A DNA stretch of 64,000 nucleotides. Source: Lachnospiraceae bacterium. GTDB taxonomy: Bacteria > Bacillota > Clostridia > Lachnospirales > Lachnospiraceae. The notes under the pieces are model-generated. The model saw only the letters and a list, made by a program, of their open reading frames with translations. It made no database searches and was not told the DNA's origin. This document shows positions 27,026 through 35,815 of this stretch, one piece after another. Within the stretch, counting starts at the first letter, position 1, and every line of letters starts with the position of its first letter. The position numbers were made by a program, and so were the translations under genes. The stretch lies in the NCBI GenBank assembly GCA_002892395.1, contig NBBL01000008.1:26-64025 (forward strand), written 5' to 3'.

Positions 27026-28201
27026 TCAGTTTTCTATCTCCAGCTTTTTAAATTTGTTCTTCATCCAGCGGATCGTGTCCCTCTGAATACCAAAGATCTC
27101 TTCCACTGACGGATTCCGAATCAGCCCCACCTTTTCGTGTTCTTCCATTGCCGCTTCAATCACCCTGGGAATTTCCAGGTAGCGAAGCTTCTTTCTCAGA
27201 AATGCTGCCACCGCCAGCTCATTTGCCGCATTAAAAACAGTCGGAAGACTTCCGCCTGTCCTTCCCGCCCGGTAAGCCAGCGCAAGGCCCGGAAATTTAC
27301 CGAGATCAGGCGTCTCAATGTCAATGGACTTCAGGTTGCGGAAATCAAGCGTTGTCCCGCCTTTGACAGGAAGACGCTTCGGATAATACAGTGCATACTG
27401 GATGGGAAGCCGCATATCTGCGGTTCCAAGCTGCGCAATCACCGCGCCGTCCGCAAATTCCACTGCGGAATGAATGATGCTCTGAGGCTGAATCACCACC
27501 TCAATCTTCTCCATGGGAACGCCAAACAACCAGTGGGCCTCCATGACCTCCAGCCCCTTGTTAACCATGGTAGAGGAGTCGATTGTCACCTTTGCCCCCA
27601 TGGTCCAGTTGGGATGCTTCAGTGCGTCCTCCACCGTCACCGTGCGAAGCTTCGCCTTGGAATACCCGCGAAACGGTCCGCCGGATGCCGTGAGAATCAA
27701 TCGGGAAGCCGGATTCTTTTTATTTCCCCTCAGGCACTGAAAAATGGCTGAGTGCTCGGAATCCACCGGCAGGATCCTGTGCCTCTGCTCTGCGGCCAGC
27801 GGCATAATCAGGTGCCCTGCGCAGACCAGCGTCTCTTTATTTGCCAGCGCAATGTCCTTTCCGGCACACAAGGCTGCCACCGTCGGTTCAATTCCAATCA
27901 TGCCGACGATCCCGGTCACAAGCAGCTTCGCCCGCTGTGCCGTTGCCACCTCCAGTACCCCCTCCATACCGCCTATCACTCTGGTTCCGGTGTCGGCTAC
28001 CTTAATTGCCAGCTCTTCCGCCTTTTTCTCATCGTAAATACCCACAAACCGGGGTTTGAATTCCCGTATCTGTTCCTCCATGCGAGCGATGTCCGACCGG
28101 GCGGCAAGCGCCTCCACGCGAATATCCCCCCTTGAACGCACCACATCCAGAGTCTGCGTTCCAATGGACCCGGTGGATCCCAGTATGGAAATGCGTCTCA
28201 T
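27026..28201 (-). CDS. dxr: 1-deoxy-D-xylulose 5-phosphate reductoisomerase
   Basis: A 391-residue DXP reductoisomerase (IspC), the NADPH-dependent second step of the MEP pathway. The N-terminal GSTGSIGTQTLDVV nucleotide motif, VDSEHSAIFQ and SGGPFRG are family hallmarks. The frame continues 15 codons further upstream, but ATG at 28201 is chosen because GGAGG lies 7 bases before it and MRRISILGSTGSIG is the conserved start. Confidence 0.96.
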   Translation of the reverse strand: MRRISILGSTGSIGTQTLDVVRSRGDIRVEALAARSDIARMEEQIREFKPRFVGIYDEKKAEELAIKVADTGTRVIGGMEGVLEVATAQRAKLLVTGIVGMIGIEPTVAALCAGKDIALANKETLVCAGHLIMPLAAEQRHRILPVDSEHSAIFQCLRGNKKNPASRLILTASGGPFRGYSKAKLRTVTVEDALKHPNWTMGAKVTIDSSTMVNKGLEVMEAHWLFGVPMEKIEVVIQPQSIIHSAVEFADGAVIAQLGTADMRLPIQYALYYPKRLPVKGGTTLDFRNLKSIDIETPDLGKFPGLALAYRAGRTGGSLPTVFNAANELAVAAFLRKKLRYLEIPRVIEAAMEEHEKVGLIRNPSVEEIFGIQRDTIRWMKNKFKKLEIEN

Positions 28202-28217
28202 CTCAATTCCTCCATTC

Positions 28218-29057
28218 TCAGAGAAAACTGTTGAAATACAGTGCAAAATAAACAGCCGGCGCCGTGAACAAAAGACTGTCGAAACGATCCAGGATCCCCC
28301 CGTGTCCGGGAATCAGATCCCCGTAATCCTTTACCTGATGATCCCGCTTGATGGCCGAGGCCGCCAGATCGCCAACCTGGGAAATGAGCGCAGCAGCCGC
28401 CCCTGCAACCAGGCAGGTGAGTGCAGGATGGGTCAACTCTTCCATATGAGCTCCGAACAAGCCCCCGTAAAGGAGTCCCAGAAGCCCTGCGCCGAGAACG
28501 CCGCCCACCGATCCCTCCACCGTCTTTTTTGGGCTCAAAGCCGGCGCCAGATGATGCTTTCCCATCAGCACGCCCACCGAGTAAGCACAGGTGTCGCATC
28601 CCCATCCGGACAAGAAGATCAGCCAGACCAGATACCTGCCATCTGCCATCATGCGCACCCGATAAATAAACGAAAACATGACAACGGTGTAGATCACGCC
28701 CATCAGCCCCACCGCGATCTGCTCGGTGCGATACCTGGGATAGGTAAAGACAAACACGGCCATCAGTGCCATCAAAATACCGATCATCAATGCCATGCCA
28801 TAGCCTGCGGCATGGTTCCAGAGAAGAATGTAGTAGCAGATTCCGCCCACATATCCAATCCACCCGATGGGTTCCTTCTCCATGCTCAGGACCCGGTACA
28901 GCTCAAACAGTCCGATCAGGGAAATCCCCATCATGGAGAGATAGAGATAAATCCCTCCCGCCATCATAATCGGAATGAGAACAGCCACCATGGCGATCCC
29001 GCTGAACAGCCGCATCCGAAAGGTACGGCTCCCCACTATTTTTTCCACCCGTGACAT
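28218..29057 (-). CDS. cdsA: Phosphatidate cytidylyltransferase
   Basis: A 279-residue polytopic membrane enzyme making CDP-diacylglycerol from CTP and phosphatidate, the branch point of phospholipid synthesis. The CdsA signature is SAIKRDHQVKDYGDLIPGHGG and the following LDRFDS. About seven or eight hydrophobic segments. It ends 16 bases before dxr and starts 2 bases after uppS ends. Confidence 0.96.
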   Translation of the reverse strand: MSRVEKIVGSRTFRMRLFSGIAMVAVLIPIMMAGGIYLYLSMMGISLIGLFELYRVLSMEKEPIGWIGYVGGICYYILLWNHAAGYGMALMIGILMALMAVFVFTYPRYRTEQIAVGLMGVIYTVVMFSFIYRVRMMADGRYLVWLIFLSGWGCDTCAYSVGVLMGKHHLAPALSPKKTVEGSVGGVLGAGLLGLLYGGLFGAHMEELTHPALTCLVAGAAAALISQVGDLAASAIKRDHQVKDYGDLIPGHGGILDRFDSLLFTAPAVYFALYFNSFL

Positions 29058-29059
29058 GC

Positions 29060-29788
29060 TTAGACCTTTCTTCCTCCAAAACGCCGGTCTCTCGTGTTGT
29101 AGGACAAGACAGCGTCCTCCAGAGCCTTCTTGTCGAAGTCCGGCCAGAGCGTTTCGGTCACATAAATTTCACTGTAGGCAATCTGCCAGAGCAGAAAATT
29201 TGAGACGCGGAGTTCTCCGCTGGTGCGGATCAGAAGATCCGGATCCGGGATGCCCGCCGTGTCAAGGGAATTTGAAATCATCTGTTCCGTAACTGCCGAA
29301 AAAGAGTCGGAATCTCTTCGTTTCGTCTCGTTCACAATTTTTTCTACGGCTCTTCTCAGCTCGTCCCGTCCGCCGTAGTTGATGGCGATGATGAATGTCA
29401 TGCCGGAATTCTGCCTGGTCTCCTCGGTCAGCTCATCAATCCCCGCAATGATATCCGGCGCAAAACGCGTCTTATCTCCGATCATGAGGCAGCGGCAATT
29501 TTCCTCCCTTGCCACCTTCAGCAGCTTTTTCAGATAAACGCGGAACAGATCCATGAGTGCGCCCACCTCTTCGCTGCTTCGCTTCCAGTTTTCCGTGGAA
29601 AATCCGTAGACGGTCAGGTACTTCACGCCGAGATCGGCACAGACCCGGACAATTCGCTCCACTGCCTCGCATCCGGCCTTATGCCCCATGACCCGGGGAA
29701 GTCCTCGCTTCTTCGCCCATCGTCCGTTTCCGTCCAAAATCATTGCGATGTGCTCCGGAATTACCTTTCCTTCCAATCTGTCACCCAT
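29060..29788 (-). CDS. uppS: Undecaprenyl diphosphate synthase
   Basis: A 242-residue cis-prenyltransferase that extends farnesyl diphosphate to the C55 lipid carrier for peptidoglycan. The catalytic Asp is Asp19 in MILDGNGRWAKKRGL, and FSTENWKRS and the C-terminal DLLIRTSGELRVSNFLLWQ are diagnostic. Confidence 0.96.
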   Translation of the reverse strand: MGDRLEGKVIPEHIAMILDGNGRWAKKRGLPRVMGHKAGCEAVERIVRVCADLGVKYLTVYGFSTENWKRSSEEVGALMDLFRVYLKKLLKVAREENCRCLMIGDKTRFAPDIIAGIDELTEETRQNSGMTFIIAINYGGRDELRRAVEKIVNETKRRDSDSFSAVTEQMISNSLDTAGIPDPDLLIRTSGELRVSNFLLWQIAYSEIYVTETLWPDFDKKALEDAVLSYNTRDRRFGGRKV

Positions 29789-29811
29789 TGTTCCGCCTCT
29801 CCAAAGTCTGA

Positions 29812-29833
29812 GGGCGGGCTATTCAGCCCGCCC
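29812..29833 (-). repeat. Strong hairpin between frr and uppS
   Basis: GGGCGGGCT-ATTC-AGCCCGCCC, 9-bp arms, with no U-run. It may stop or protect part of the transcript and so change the ratio between frr and downstream genes. Confidence 0.6.
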
Positions 29834-29865
29834 GGAATCCGTTTGTTTTCCGACAGAGCACCCGC

Positions 29866-30429
29866 TCAGACCGTCATGATCTCCTTGTCCTTGGCTGCCA
29901 CTGCTTTGTCAATTTTTTCCACCGCCTGATCGGTGATTTTCTGCAACTCATCGGAGACCTGCTTCAAATCATCCTCGGAGATCTCGGATGCCTTTTCCAG
30001 CTTCTTAAAGCCGTCAAGACCATCGCGTCGGATATTTCTCACCGCGACCTTTGCACCCTCTCCCTTTTTCCGGATGTCCTTTGCCAGCTCTTTTCTTCTC
30101 TCCTCCGTAAGCTCCGGAAATACAAGGCGAATACAGCTTCCGTCATTGGTGGGATTGATGCCCAGATCGGACATCTGAATCGCCTTTTCGATTTCCTTCA
30201 GAAGACTCTTGTCCCAGGGCTGGATCAGAATCATCCGGGCCTCCGGCACAGAAATATTTCCGACCTGCTGCATCGGCGTCTGGGTTCCGTAATAGCTGAC
30301 CGTGATGCGATCCAGGACATGGGGATTTGCACGCCCCGCGCGAATGGAGGAAAACTCGTCCTGCATAAAGCTCACTGTTTTCTCCATTCTTTCTTCCAGT
30401 TCTTTCAAGCTTTCCTTCAGATCTGCCAT
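29866..30429 (-). CDS. frr: Ribosome recycling factor
   Basis: A 187-residue RRF that, with EF-G, splits post-termination ribosomes. The segment [21 protein letters not shown] and the C-terminal alpha-helical bundle ([20 protein letters not shown]) match the family; length is normal. It lies 32 bases after pyrH. Confidence 0.97.
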   Translation of the reverse strand: MADLKESLKELEERMEKTVSFMQDEFSSIRAGRANPHVLDRITVSYYGTQTPMQQVGNISVPEARMILIQPWDKSLLKEIEKAIQMSDLGINPTNDGSCIRLVFPELTEERRKELAKDIRKKGEGAKVAVRNIRRDGLDGFKKLEKASEISEDDLKQVSDELQKITDQAVEKIDKAVAAKDKEIMTV

Positions 30430-30461
30430 GCTGTCCTCCCGAATTCTCTTTTTAAAGGTTT

Positions 30462-31166
30462 TTATTCCGCCGTTACGATGGTGCCGTTTACATGTCCTCT
30501 CAGCGCCTCACGAATCGAGTTCTTTTCGTTCAGATCAAAAATTGCGAGGGAAATCTTATTTTCCATACAGAGCACACTGGCGGTCAGATCAATGACAGCC
30601 AGCTTTCTGTCGATCATCTCCTGCATTGTGAGGGTGTCATAACGCGTTGCCTTCGGATCCAGCTTTGGATCTGCGGTGTAAACACCGTCGATGGATTTTG
30701 CGAGAAGAATGCGGTCGGCTCCCACCTCCACTGCGCGGAGCGCAATCCCGGTGTCTGTGGAAAAATAGGGATGCCCGGTGCCGCCGACGAAGAAGATCAC
30801 CTTCTTCTCTGCAAAGCAACGTTCGGCAAGATCCACGGAAAAAAGCTCTGTCATGCTCCCGCAGAGAAAGGGGGATAAAATTGCCGTTTTCATCCCTTCC
30901 GCGCGAAAGATCTCCGAGACATAGATTCCGTTCATCACCGTGGCAAGCATCCCGATCTGATCTGCCTTGGATCGTCTGATTGCCTCACTGGTGCGCCCCC
31001 TCCAGTAGTTGCCGCCTCCTGTCACAATCCCCACCTGGACGCCGGCGTCCACGGACTCCTTCACCTGGCGTGCCACATCCCGGACAAGCCCTTCGTCATA
31101 TCCCTTTCCGCCGGATCCCGCCAGCGCCTCGCCGGAAAGCTTCAGCATGACACGTCTGTTTTCCAT
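30462..31166 (-). CDS. pyrH: UMP kinase
   Basis: A 234-residue amino-acid-kinase-fold UMP kinase (UMP to UDP). Visible: [29 protein letters not shown] and [13 protein letters not shown]. It is the first gene of the frr-uppS-cdsA-dxr-rseP-ispG-polC cluster here. In most Bacillota it follows tsf; here tsf is 31 kb away, and pyrH has its own promoter. Confidence 0.97.
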   Translation of the reverse strand: MENRRVMLKLSGEALAGSGGKGYDEGLVRDVARQVKESVDAGVQVGIVTGGGNYWRGRTSEAIRRSKADQIGMLATVMNGIYVSEIFRAEGMKTAILSPFLCGSMTELFSVDLAERCFAEKKVIFFVGGTGHPYFSTDTGIALRAVEVGADRILLAKSIDGVYTADPKLDPKATRYDTLTMQEMIDRKLAVIDLTASVLCMENKISLAIFDLNEKNSIREALRGHVNGTIVTAE

Positions 31167-31217
31167 CTTAATTCCTCGCTCTTTCGCTCCGGAACACGGA
31201 GCGGTTCTAATAAAAAA

Positions 31218-31246
31218 ATCATATCATATTTCCACCATGTCCTCAA
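31218..31246 (-). promoter_or_regulatory. pyrH promoter
   Basis: Minus-strand TTGAGG (31246-31241), 17-base spacer, TATGAT (31223-31218), about 50 bases before pyrH. A short hairpin (CGCTCCG/CGGAGCG) follows in the leader. Confidence 0.75.
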
Positions 31247-31295
31247 GCTCCGATTCCGTCCCAGCAGCGCAGCGTTCCCTTGCGCTACCACCTTG

Positions 31296-32021
31296 TCAGG
31301 CAAGCCCCAGCGCCACCGTCATCATATCGGTAAAGCTCTCTTCCCGTTCCTTTGCGCTCGCGGACTCCCCGCTCAACAGGTGGTCACTGATGGTGAGAAT
31401 GGTCAGCGCATTGGCGCCGCCGCAGGCTGCATTGGTGTAGAGCGCCGCCGCCTCCATTTCCACTGCGAGAACTCCTGCGGACGCCCAGGCTTCTGTCGCC
31501 TCTTTTCCCTCAGCCGGTCCGTAGAACATGTCGGAGGACAAAATGTTTCCGACCCGGTAAGGAAGCCCCAGCGATTCCGCGCGTTCTGCTGCCTGTTTCA
31601 AAAGCTCATAGGAGCAGATCGGCGCAAAGACGCCCGGAAATCCCATGAGAGCCGGAAAATTCGAGGTGGTGCAGGCTCCCATGCCAAACACCAGATCCCG
31701 CGCCTTAAGATCCGGATGAATGGAGCCTGCGGTTCCGACCCGGATCAGATTTTTCACCCCGTAAAAGTGAATCAGCTCATAGGAGTAAATCCCCATGGAA
31801 GGGCACCCCATTCCGGTTCCCATGACGGACACCTGTTTTCCCTCATAATTTCCGGTAAATCCCAGCATATTTCGGGTGCGGTTAAACGGCCTGACCTCCG
31901 TCAGAAAATTCTCTGCAATAAACTTGGCGCGAAGCGGATCTCCCGGCAGAAGAATGGTCCGGGCAATTTCTCCCTCTTTTGCCTCAATGTGCGGCGTCGG
32001 AATTTGACTCTTTGAATCCAT
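31296..32021 (-). CDS. deoD: Purine nucleoside phosphorylase, DeoD type
   Basis: A 241-residue hexameric-type phosphorylase cleaving purine (deoxy)nucleosides to base and (deoxy)ribose 1-phosphate. TILLPGDPLRAKFIAENFL, GMGCPSMGIYSYEL, RVGTAGSI and the catalytic EMEAAALY segment with the later TISDHL are characteristic. GGAGGTTTTGG precedes the ATG. The start lies inside the end of the upstream hydrogenase gene (38-base overlap), so the two are translated from the same message. Confidence 0.95.
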   Translation of the reverse strand: MDSKSQIPTPHIEAKEGEIARTILLPGDPLRAKFIAENFLTEVRPFNRTRNMLGFTGNYEGKQVSVMGTGMGCPSMGIYSYELIHFYGVKNLIRVGTAGSIHPDLKARDLVFGMGACTTSNFPALMGFPGVFAPICSYELLKQAAERAESLGLPYRVGNILSSDMFYGPAEGKEATEAWASAGVLAVEMEAAALYTNAACGGANALTILTISDHLLSGESASAKEREESFTDMMTVALGLA

Positions 32022-33513
32022 CCAAAACCTCCATTCCTTCCATATGTCCGTCCCGGAACATGGAAAACTGATCCATGGGATACTGCTTCAGATTTTCGAA
32101 TACGGTTCTTCCATCCGCCTTCCGGAGGAGAAGCTCCCTGGAGCGCTTGAGCTCCAGCTCCGACTTATGTCTGGAGGGGCCTCCCACGCAGCCGCCCGGG
32201 CAGGCCATGCCCTCGATGAAGTCCTCCGAAAGCCTTCCCATTTTCAAAAGAGTCAGAGCCTTCTTGCACTCCTCACCGCCTGCGCAGCGCAGCAGCTTGA
32301 TATCCTCGATCTCCTCTCCTCTCTCCTTCATGCATTCCAGAACGGCGTTTGCCACGCCGCCGCTGGTTGCAAAGCGCTTGCCCCAGATGGAAGCCTCCTG
32401 ATAGCTGTCCTCCACCGGCTCCAGTTCCATATCACGGGAGCGAAGCAAGGTATGGAACTCGCCGTAGGTCATGACATAATCTGCATTTCCCTCTATGGAG
32501 TGATCGGATGCCTCCGATTTTTTGGCCACACAGGGACCGATAAAGACCGTGATGCAGCCGGGATGCATGGCCTTTAAATAGCGGGAAACCGCGCACATGG
32601 GCGAGACGGTATTTGACATGTTTTCTTTGTACTGCTGTGGATAATGCTTCTTTAAAAGATTGATAAAGGCCGGACAGCAGGAGGTGGTCATCTTTCGCTT
32701 TGTCTTTCTTGCCTCCGCCCATTCCAGCGCCTCGTAGGCAGCGGTCATATCGCCGCCGAGACCCACCTCCACCATGTCTGCAAATCCCAGCTTCTTCAGT
32801 GCCGCTCGGATGGAAGCCATGCTGATCTTTTCCCCGAACTGTCCCTCCGTGGCAGGCGCACACATGGCGATCACCTTTTTCCCTTCGCGGATGGCGTGGA
32901 TGATATTGACCAGGTAGCTTTTTGCACTGATTGCGCCAAAGGGACAGCTGTGAATGCAGCGTCCGCAGTTGATGCATCTGTCCTCGTCAATCACGCAGAA
33001 GCCATATTCATCGTAGGTAATCGCATCCACAGGACATGCCTTTTTGCAGGGACGAATGAGATGCACAATGGCTCCGTAGGGACAATTCTGTGCGCACATA
33101 CCGCACTCCTTGCATTTTTTGGAGTCGATATGTGTCCGGAACTGCCCCACGGAAATCGCTCCGAAATGGCAGGAACTCAGGCAGGCCTTCCCAAGACAGA
33201 GCCGACAGTTGTCGGTGACGGTATAGGTGGACAGAGGACACTCGTCACAGGCGGGCTTGACAACCTGAACTTCACTGTTTGAATCCGGATTGTCCATCAA
33301 ATTTTCGCCGCAGGCCAGACGCAGCCGATGCCTCACAATCTCCCTCTCCTTGTAAATACAGCATCTGCCGATCTCCGGCTTGGGACCGGGGATCAGCTTA
33401 TAGACGATCTCCTCCTTGTGCTGCTCGTCCAGCTTTCCATCCCACTCAAGACGGCACGCTTCTTCAACGATTCGGTGTCTGGTTCGAATCAAAGCTTCAT
33501 CATTGTTAATCAT
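31984..33513 (-). CDS. Monomeric [FeFe] hydrogenase, group-B-like
   Basis: A 509-residue iron-sulfur protein with an H-cluster domain. After a Cys-rich N-terminus come several 4Fe-4S motifs (C134xxC137xxC140xxxC144; C180xxC183xxC186xxxC190) and then all H-cluster motifs: TSCCP (277-281), PCVAKKSE (327-334) and MACPGGC (436-442). It should make or use H2 with ferredoxin-type partners. TSCCPAF, rather than TSCCPxW, and the short accessory-cluster layout fit the group-B enzymes (for example the CpIII type, from memory). Maturases HydEFG are not in the window. GGAGG lies 9 bases before the ATG. A role in redox balance is inferred. Confidence 0.88.
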   Translation of the reverse strand: MINNDEALIRTRHRIVEEACRLEWDGKLDEQHKEEIVYKLIPGPKPEIGRCCIYKEREIVRHRLRLACGENLMDNPDSNSEVQVVKPACDECPLSTYTVTDNCRLCLGKACLSSCHFGAISVGQFRTHIDSKKCKECGMCAQNCPYGAIVHLIRPCKKACPVDAITYDEYGFCVIDEDRCINCGRCIHSCPFGAISAKSYLVNIIHAIREGKKVIAMCAPATEGQFGEKISMASIRAALKKLGFADMVEVGLGGDMTAAYEALEWAEARKTKRKMTTSCCPAFINLLKKHYPQQYKENMSNTVSPMCAVSRYLKAMHPGCITVFIGPCVAKKSEASDHSIEGNADYVMTYGEFHTLLRSRDMELEPVEDSYQEASIWGKRFATSGGVANAVLECMKERGEEIEDIKLLRCAGGEECKKALTLLKMGRLSEDFIEGMACPGGCVGGPSRHKSELELKRSRELLLRKADGRTVFENLKQYPMDQFSMFRDGHMEGMEVLDGFKESNSDAAH

Positions 33514-33620
33514 CTCACGTCGCCTCCAGCGAAAAAAACAACAAATTACGACAAGTTAATATTATCACAATCTTTGAAAAAGGTACACAGCAGAACACCA
33601 TCCAATCCACGGAAATCGGT

Positions 33621-34346
33621 TCAGAGCAATGCCAGCACCCGCCTCACCAGGCGCTCCGAAAGCCATGAAAGCAGCACAACGGCTGCCGTCCAGGCAAAAA
33701 TATCTGCGGTCTCCAGGTAGATTTTTGCGCGGTATATGCCGTTTCCGATGGAGCAAAGGGGCTGTCCGATGACTTCCGCCGCCACTCCTGCTTTGAAGCT
33801 CATTCCGCAGGCGACAGAAAGTGCACTGCCGAAAAACGGGCGAAGCTGCGGCAGATAAAGTGCGGCAATCCGATCCCGGAACCGGAGACGAAAGAGCGCG
33901 GCGGTCTCAAGAAGTGTCTGCTCCGTTGCCAGCAGGCCGCTGAGGGTATTGAGGTAAACCACAGGGAAACAGATGACGGCACTGATCCAAAGGGCCACAT
34001 AACGGCTTCCTGCCCAGATCAGAATGAGAATGATAAAGCTGGCCACCGGAACACTTTTTACGCACAACACAAAGGGACTCAGAAGCACTCTGAGTCCCGC
34101 CTTTCGGTACGCCAGTGCAGCAGCCGAGAAAGCCAGAAGTGTTCCCGCAAGAAAGCCTCCGAACATGCGGAGAAAGGAGGCGGACAATGCCTGCCAAAAG
34201 GAAGCGGTCACAGCCATTCTTCCCAGTGCTCTCCCAGTCTCCAGCGGTCCCGCCAGTAAAAACGGATTGGAAACGCTCCGTGCCAAAAGCTGCCAGAGCA
34301 ATAACCAGATGACCGCAGCAAAAAAGGATCCCCTGTACCGTCTCAC
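33621..34346 (-). CDS. ABC transporter permease, SsuC/TauC type
   Basis: A 241-residue inner-membrane permease with about six hydrophobic segments and the EAA-type loop ETAALFRLRFRDRIAALYLPQLRP, as in nitrate/sulfonate/taurine or thiamine-precursor importers. I choose a GTG start at 34346, preceded by GGAGG at 8 bases, over the upstream in-frame ATG, which has no usable site and would overlap the previous gene. It pairs with the binding lipoprotein upstream. No matching ATPase gene is present nearby. Confidence 0.8.
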   Translation of the reverse strand: MRRYRGSFFAAVIWLLLWQLLARSVSNPFLLAGPLETGRALGRMAVTASFWQALSASFLRMFGGFLAGTLLAFSAAALAYRKAGLRVLLSPFVLCVKSVPVASFIILILIWAGSRYVALWISAVICFPVVYLNTLSGLLATEQTLLETAALFRLRFRDRIAALYLPQLRPFFGSALSVACGMSFKAGVAAEVIGQPLCSIGNGIYRAKIYLETADIFAWTAAVVLLSWLSERLVRRVLALL

Positions 34347-34407
34347 CTTGTTTTCCTCCGCCCCTCTCTCATCCGTCTCCCTTCTCCCGTCGCTGCTCCT
34401 CCGTCCG

Positions 34408-35478
34408 TTACCGGATATAATAAAAATCATCTCCGGGCAGTGCGCCTCCCACCGATTTCGGGTTCTCGGCGCAGAGCGTCTCCAGATACCCCGACAGTGC
34501 GCCCTTCATTTCCTCTCCGCTGATGCAGACAAGATTGCAGAGCGGCAGCGCTTTTTCGACCACCGGAATTTTGTCCAGAATCCCGTACGCAGCGATTCGT
34601 TCCGCTGTCTCCGACGGCGAACCATTGGCGGTGTCAACGCTTTCCTTCTGCTCTTCCATAAAAAGATCCACCGCAGCCTTCTGATTTGTGAGCACCTGGT
34701 TCCGCACCACGGTGACGCCTGTAATCAGACGGGATCCATTGTCCAGCGCATCCCAGGCATCGGTCAGAGAAAATGCAGTTTTCACGGCATCATTCTGCAT
34801 CAGTGCCGCCGTGGCAAAGGGCTGCGGCAGCACAGCGACCTTACTCGGATCCGCCTTCAGTGCCGCTGCCACCTCCGTGGCCTCCGACTTAAATTCGACC
34901 CGGCAGTCCGCCACTGCATTCTGCTTCAGGAGATAGCAAAGAACATATTCCGGCGTCGCTCCCTGTCCGGTGGTAAGCACTGTTTTTCCTGATAAGTCCT
35001 TGATCGAGCGGACGGAATCATCCCCCGTCACACAGTAGAGCACCCCCAGTGTGTTGATGTCGATCACAGAGATTTCCTTTCCTGTCTTATGGTACAGGGC
35101 GCCGGCCAGATTCGCCGGAAGCAACGCAATATCCACGTCGCCTGCCGCCAGCTTCGCTGCCAGTGCATCCGGCTGCGCGTCGATGGTGAACTGATAGCGG
35201 CCCCGGGAGGTTCCCTCCTCCGCCTCTTTCATCAGGTTAACCAACCCCATGGCGGTGGGGCCCTTCAGTGCGCCGATTCGAAGTACAGGTTCCTCTGCCG
35301 CTGTTTCTCCGTCGGATCCTTGCTCCGCTTCCGTCTCCGTTTTGGCTTCTGTCTGCGTCTCTTCTGTCTGTACCGCAGACTCCGTCCCTGCTGCCTCCTT
35401 ATGATTCCCGCAGGCAATGAGCCCGCTTCCCACTGCCACTGCCAGGAACAGTGCCGCTAAAAATCGTTTCTGTCTCAT
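34408..35478 (-). CDS. ABC substrate-binding lipoprotein, NMT1/SsuA-like
   Basis: A 356-residue extracellular binding protein. The signal peptide ends in GLIAC (lipid-anchored Cys23), followed by a Glu/Thr-rich linker (24-62) and a type-2 periplasmic fold with RIGALKGPTAMGLVNLM, AAKLAAGDVDIALLPANLA, and LSGKTVLTTGQGATPEY. This group binds sulfonates, nitrate-like anions or thiamine precursors; the ligand cannot be read here. It is followed by its permease, but not by an ATPase. Confidence 0.85.
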   Translation of the reverse strand: MRQKRFLAALFLAVAVGSGLIACGNHKEAAGTESAVQTEETQTEAKTETEAEQGSDGETAAEEPVLRIGALKGPTAMGLVNLMKEAEEGTSRGRYQFTIDAQPDALAAKLAAGDVDIALLPANLAGALYHKTGKEISVIDINTLGVLYCVTGDDSVRSIKDLSGKTVLTTGQGATPEYVLCYLLKQNAVADCRVEFKSEATEVAAALKADPSKVAVLPQPFATAALMQNDAVKTAFSLTDAWDALDNGSRLITGVTVVRNQVLTNQKAAVDLFMEEQKESVDTANGSPSETAERIAAYGILDKIPVVEKALPLCNLVCISGEEMKGALSGYLETLCAENPKSVGGALPGDDFYYIR

Positions 35479-35495
35479 ATGAGTTCCTTTCTTCT

Positions 35496-35543
35496 GTCTG
35501 AATTAATGTCTGAATTGATATCTGAATTGATGTCTGAATGAAT
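35496..35543. repeat. Four 12-bp tandem repeats
   Basis: Four copies of a 12-base unit (TGTCTGAATTGA with 1-2 changes) at 35496-35507, 35508-35519, 35520-35531 and 35532-35543, in the leader of the binding-protein gene. Confidence 0.9.
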
Positions 35544-35741
35544 CGCTGACATCCCTCCGAATCTTACACGATCACTGCAAAGGATTCAAGAGCTTCCCCG
35601 AACAGGGCGTCATTCGATTTCATCATAGCACAGCTTTGACAGAAGGGAAGCAAAAGTCGCAGCATCCCCTTTCACTCCGCACCTCTTCCGAAAATGGCTC
35701 AAATTTTTAAGCATTTCTTCATAATCCGGAAAGAAATTTGC

Positions 35742-35770
35742 TTGCATGCAAGCCGTATTTTGTGTAGACT
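35742..35770 (+). promoter_or_regulatory. Promoter of the Mac/Ytr-like operon
   Basis: TTGCAT (35742-35747), 17-base spacer, TAGACT (35765-35770). The -35 sits inside the palindrome GCTTGCATGCAAGC at 35740-35753. The remainder of 35544-35739 holds nothing I can name. Confidence 0.6.
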
Positions 35771-35772
35771 GT

Positions 35773-35795
35773 CTGTATTAACCATACTAATACAG
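35773..35795. promoter_or_regulatory. Inverted-repeat operator, likely for the GntR protein
   Basis: CTGTATTA-N7-TAATACAG, perfect 8-bp arms, placed from just after the -10 across the expected transcription start. This is where a repressor would act. The CTGTA-N13-TACAG layout resembles the operator described for Bacillus YtrA (AGTGTA-N13-TACACT, from memory), and a YtrA-type GntR gene lies in this operon. Confidence 0.65.
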
Positions 35796-35815
35796 TTGAG
35801 AATACGGAGGATTCT

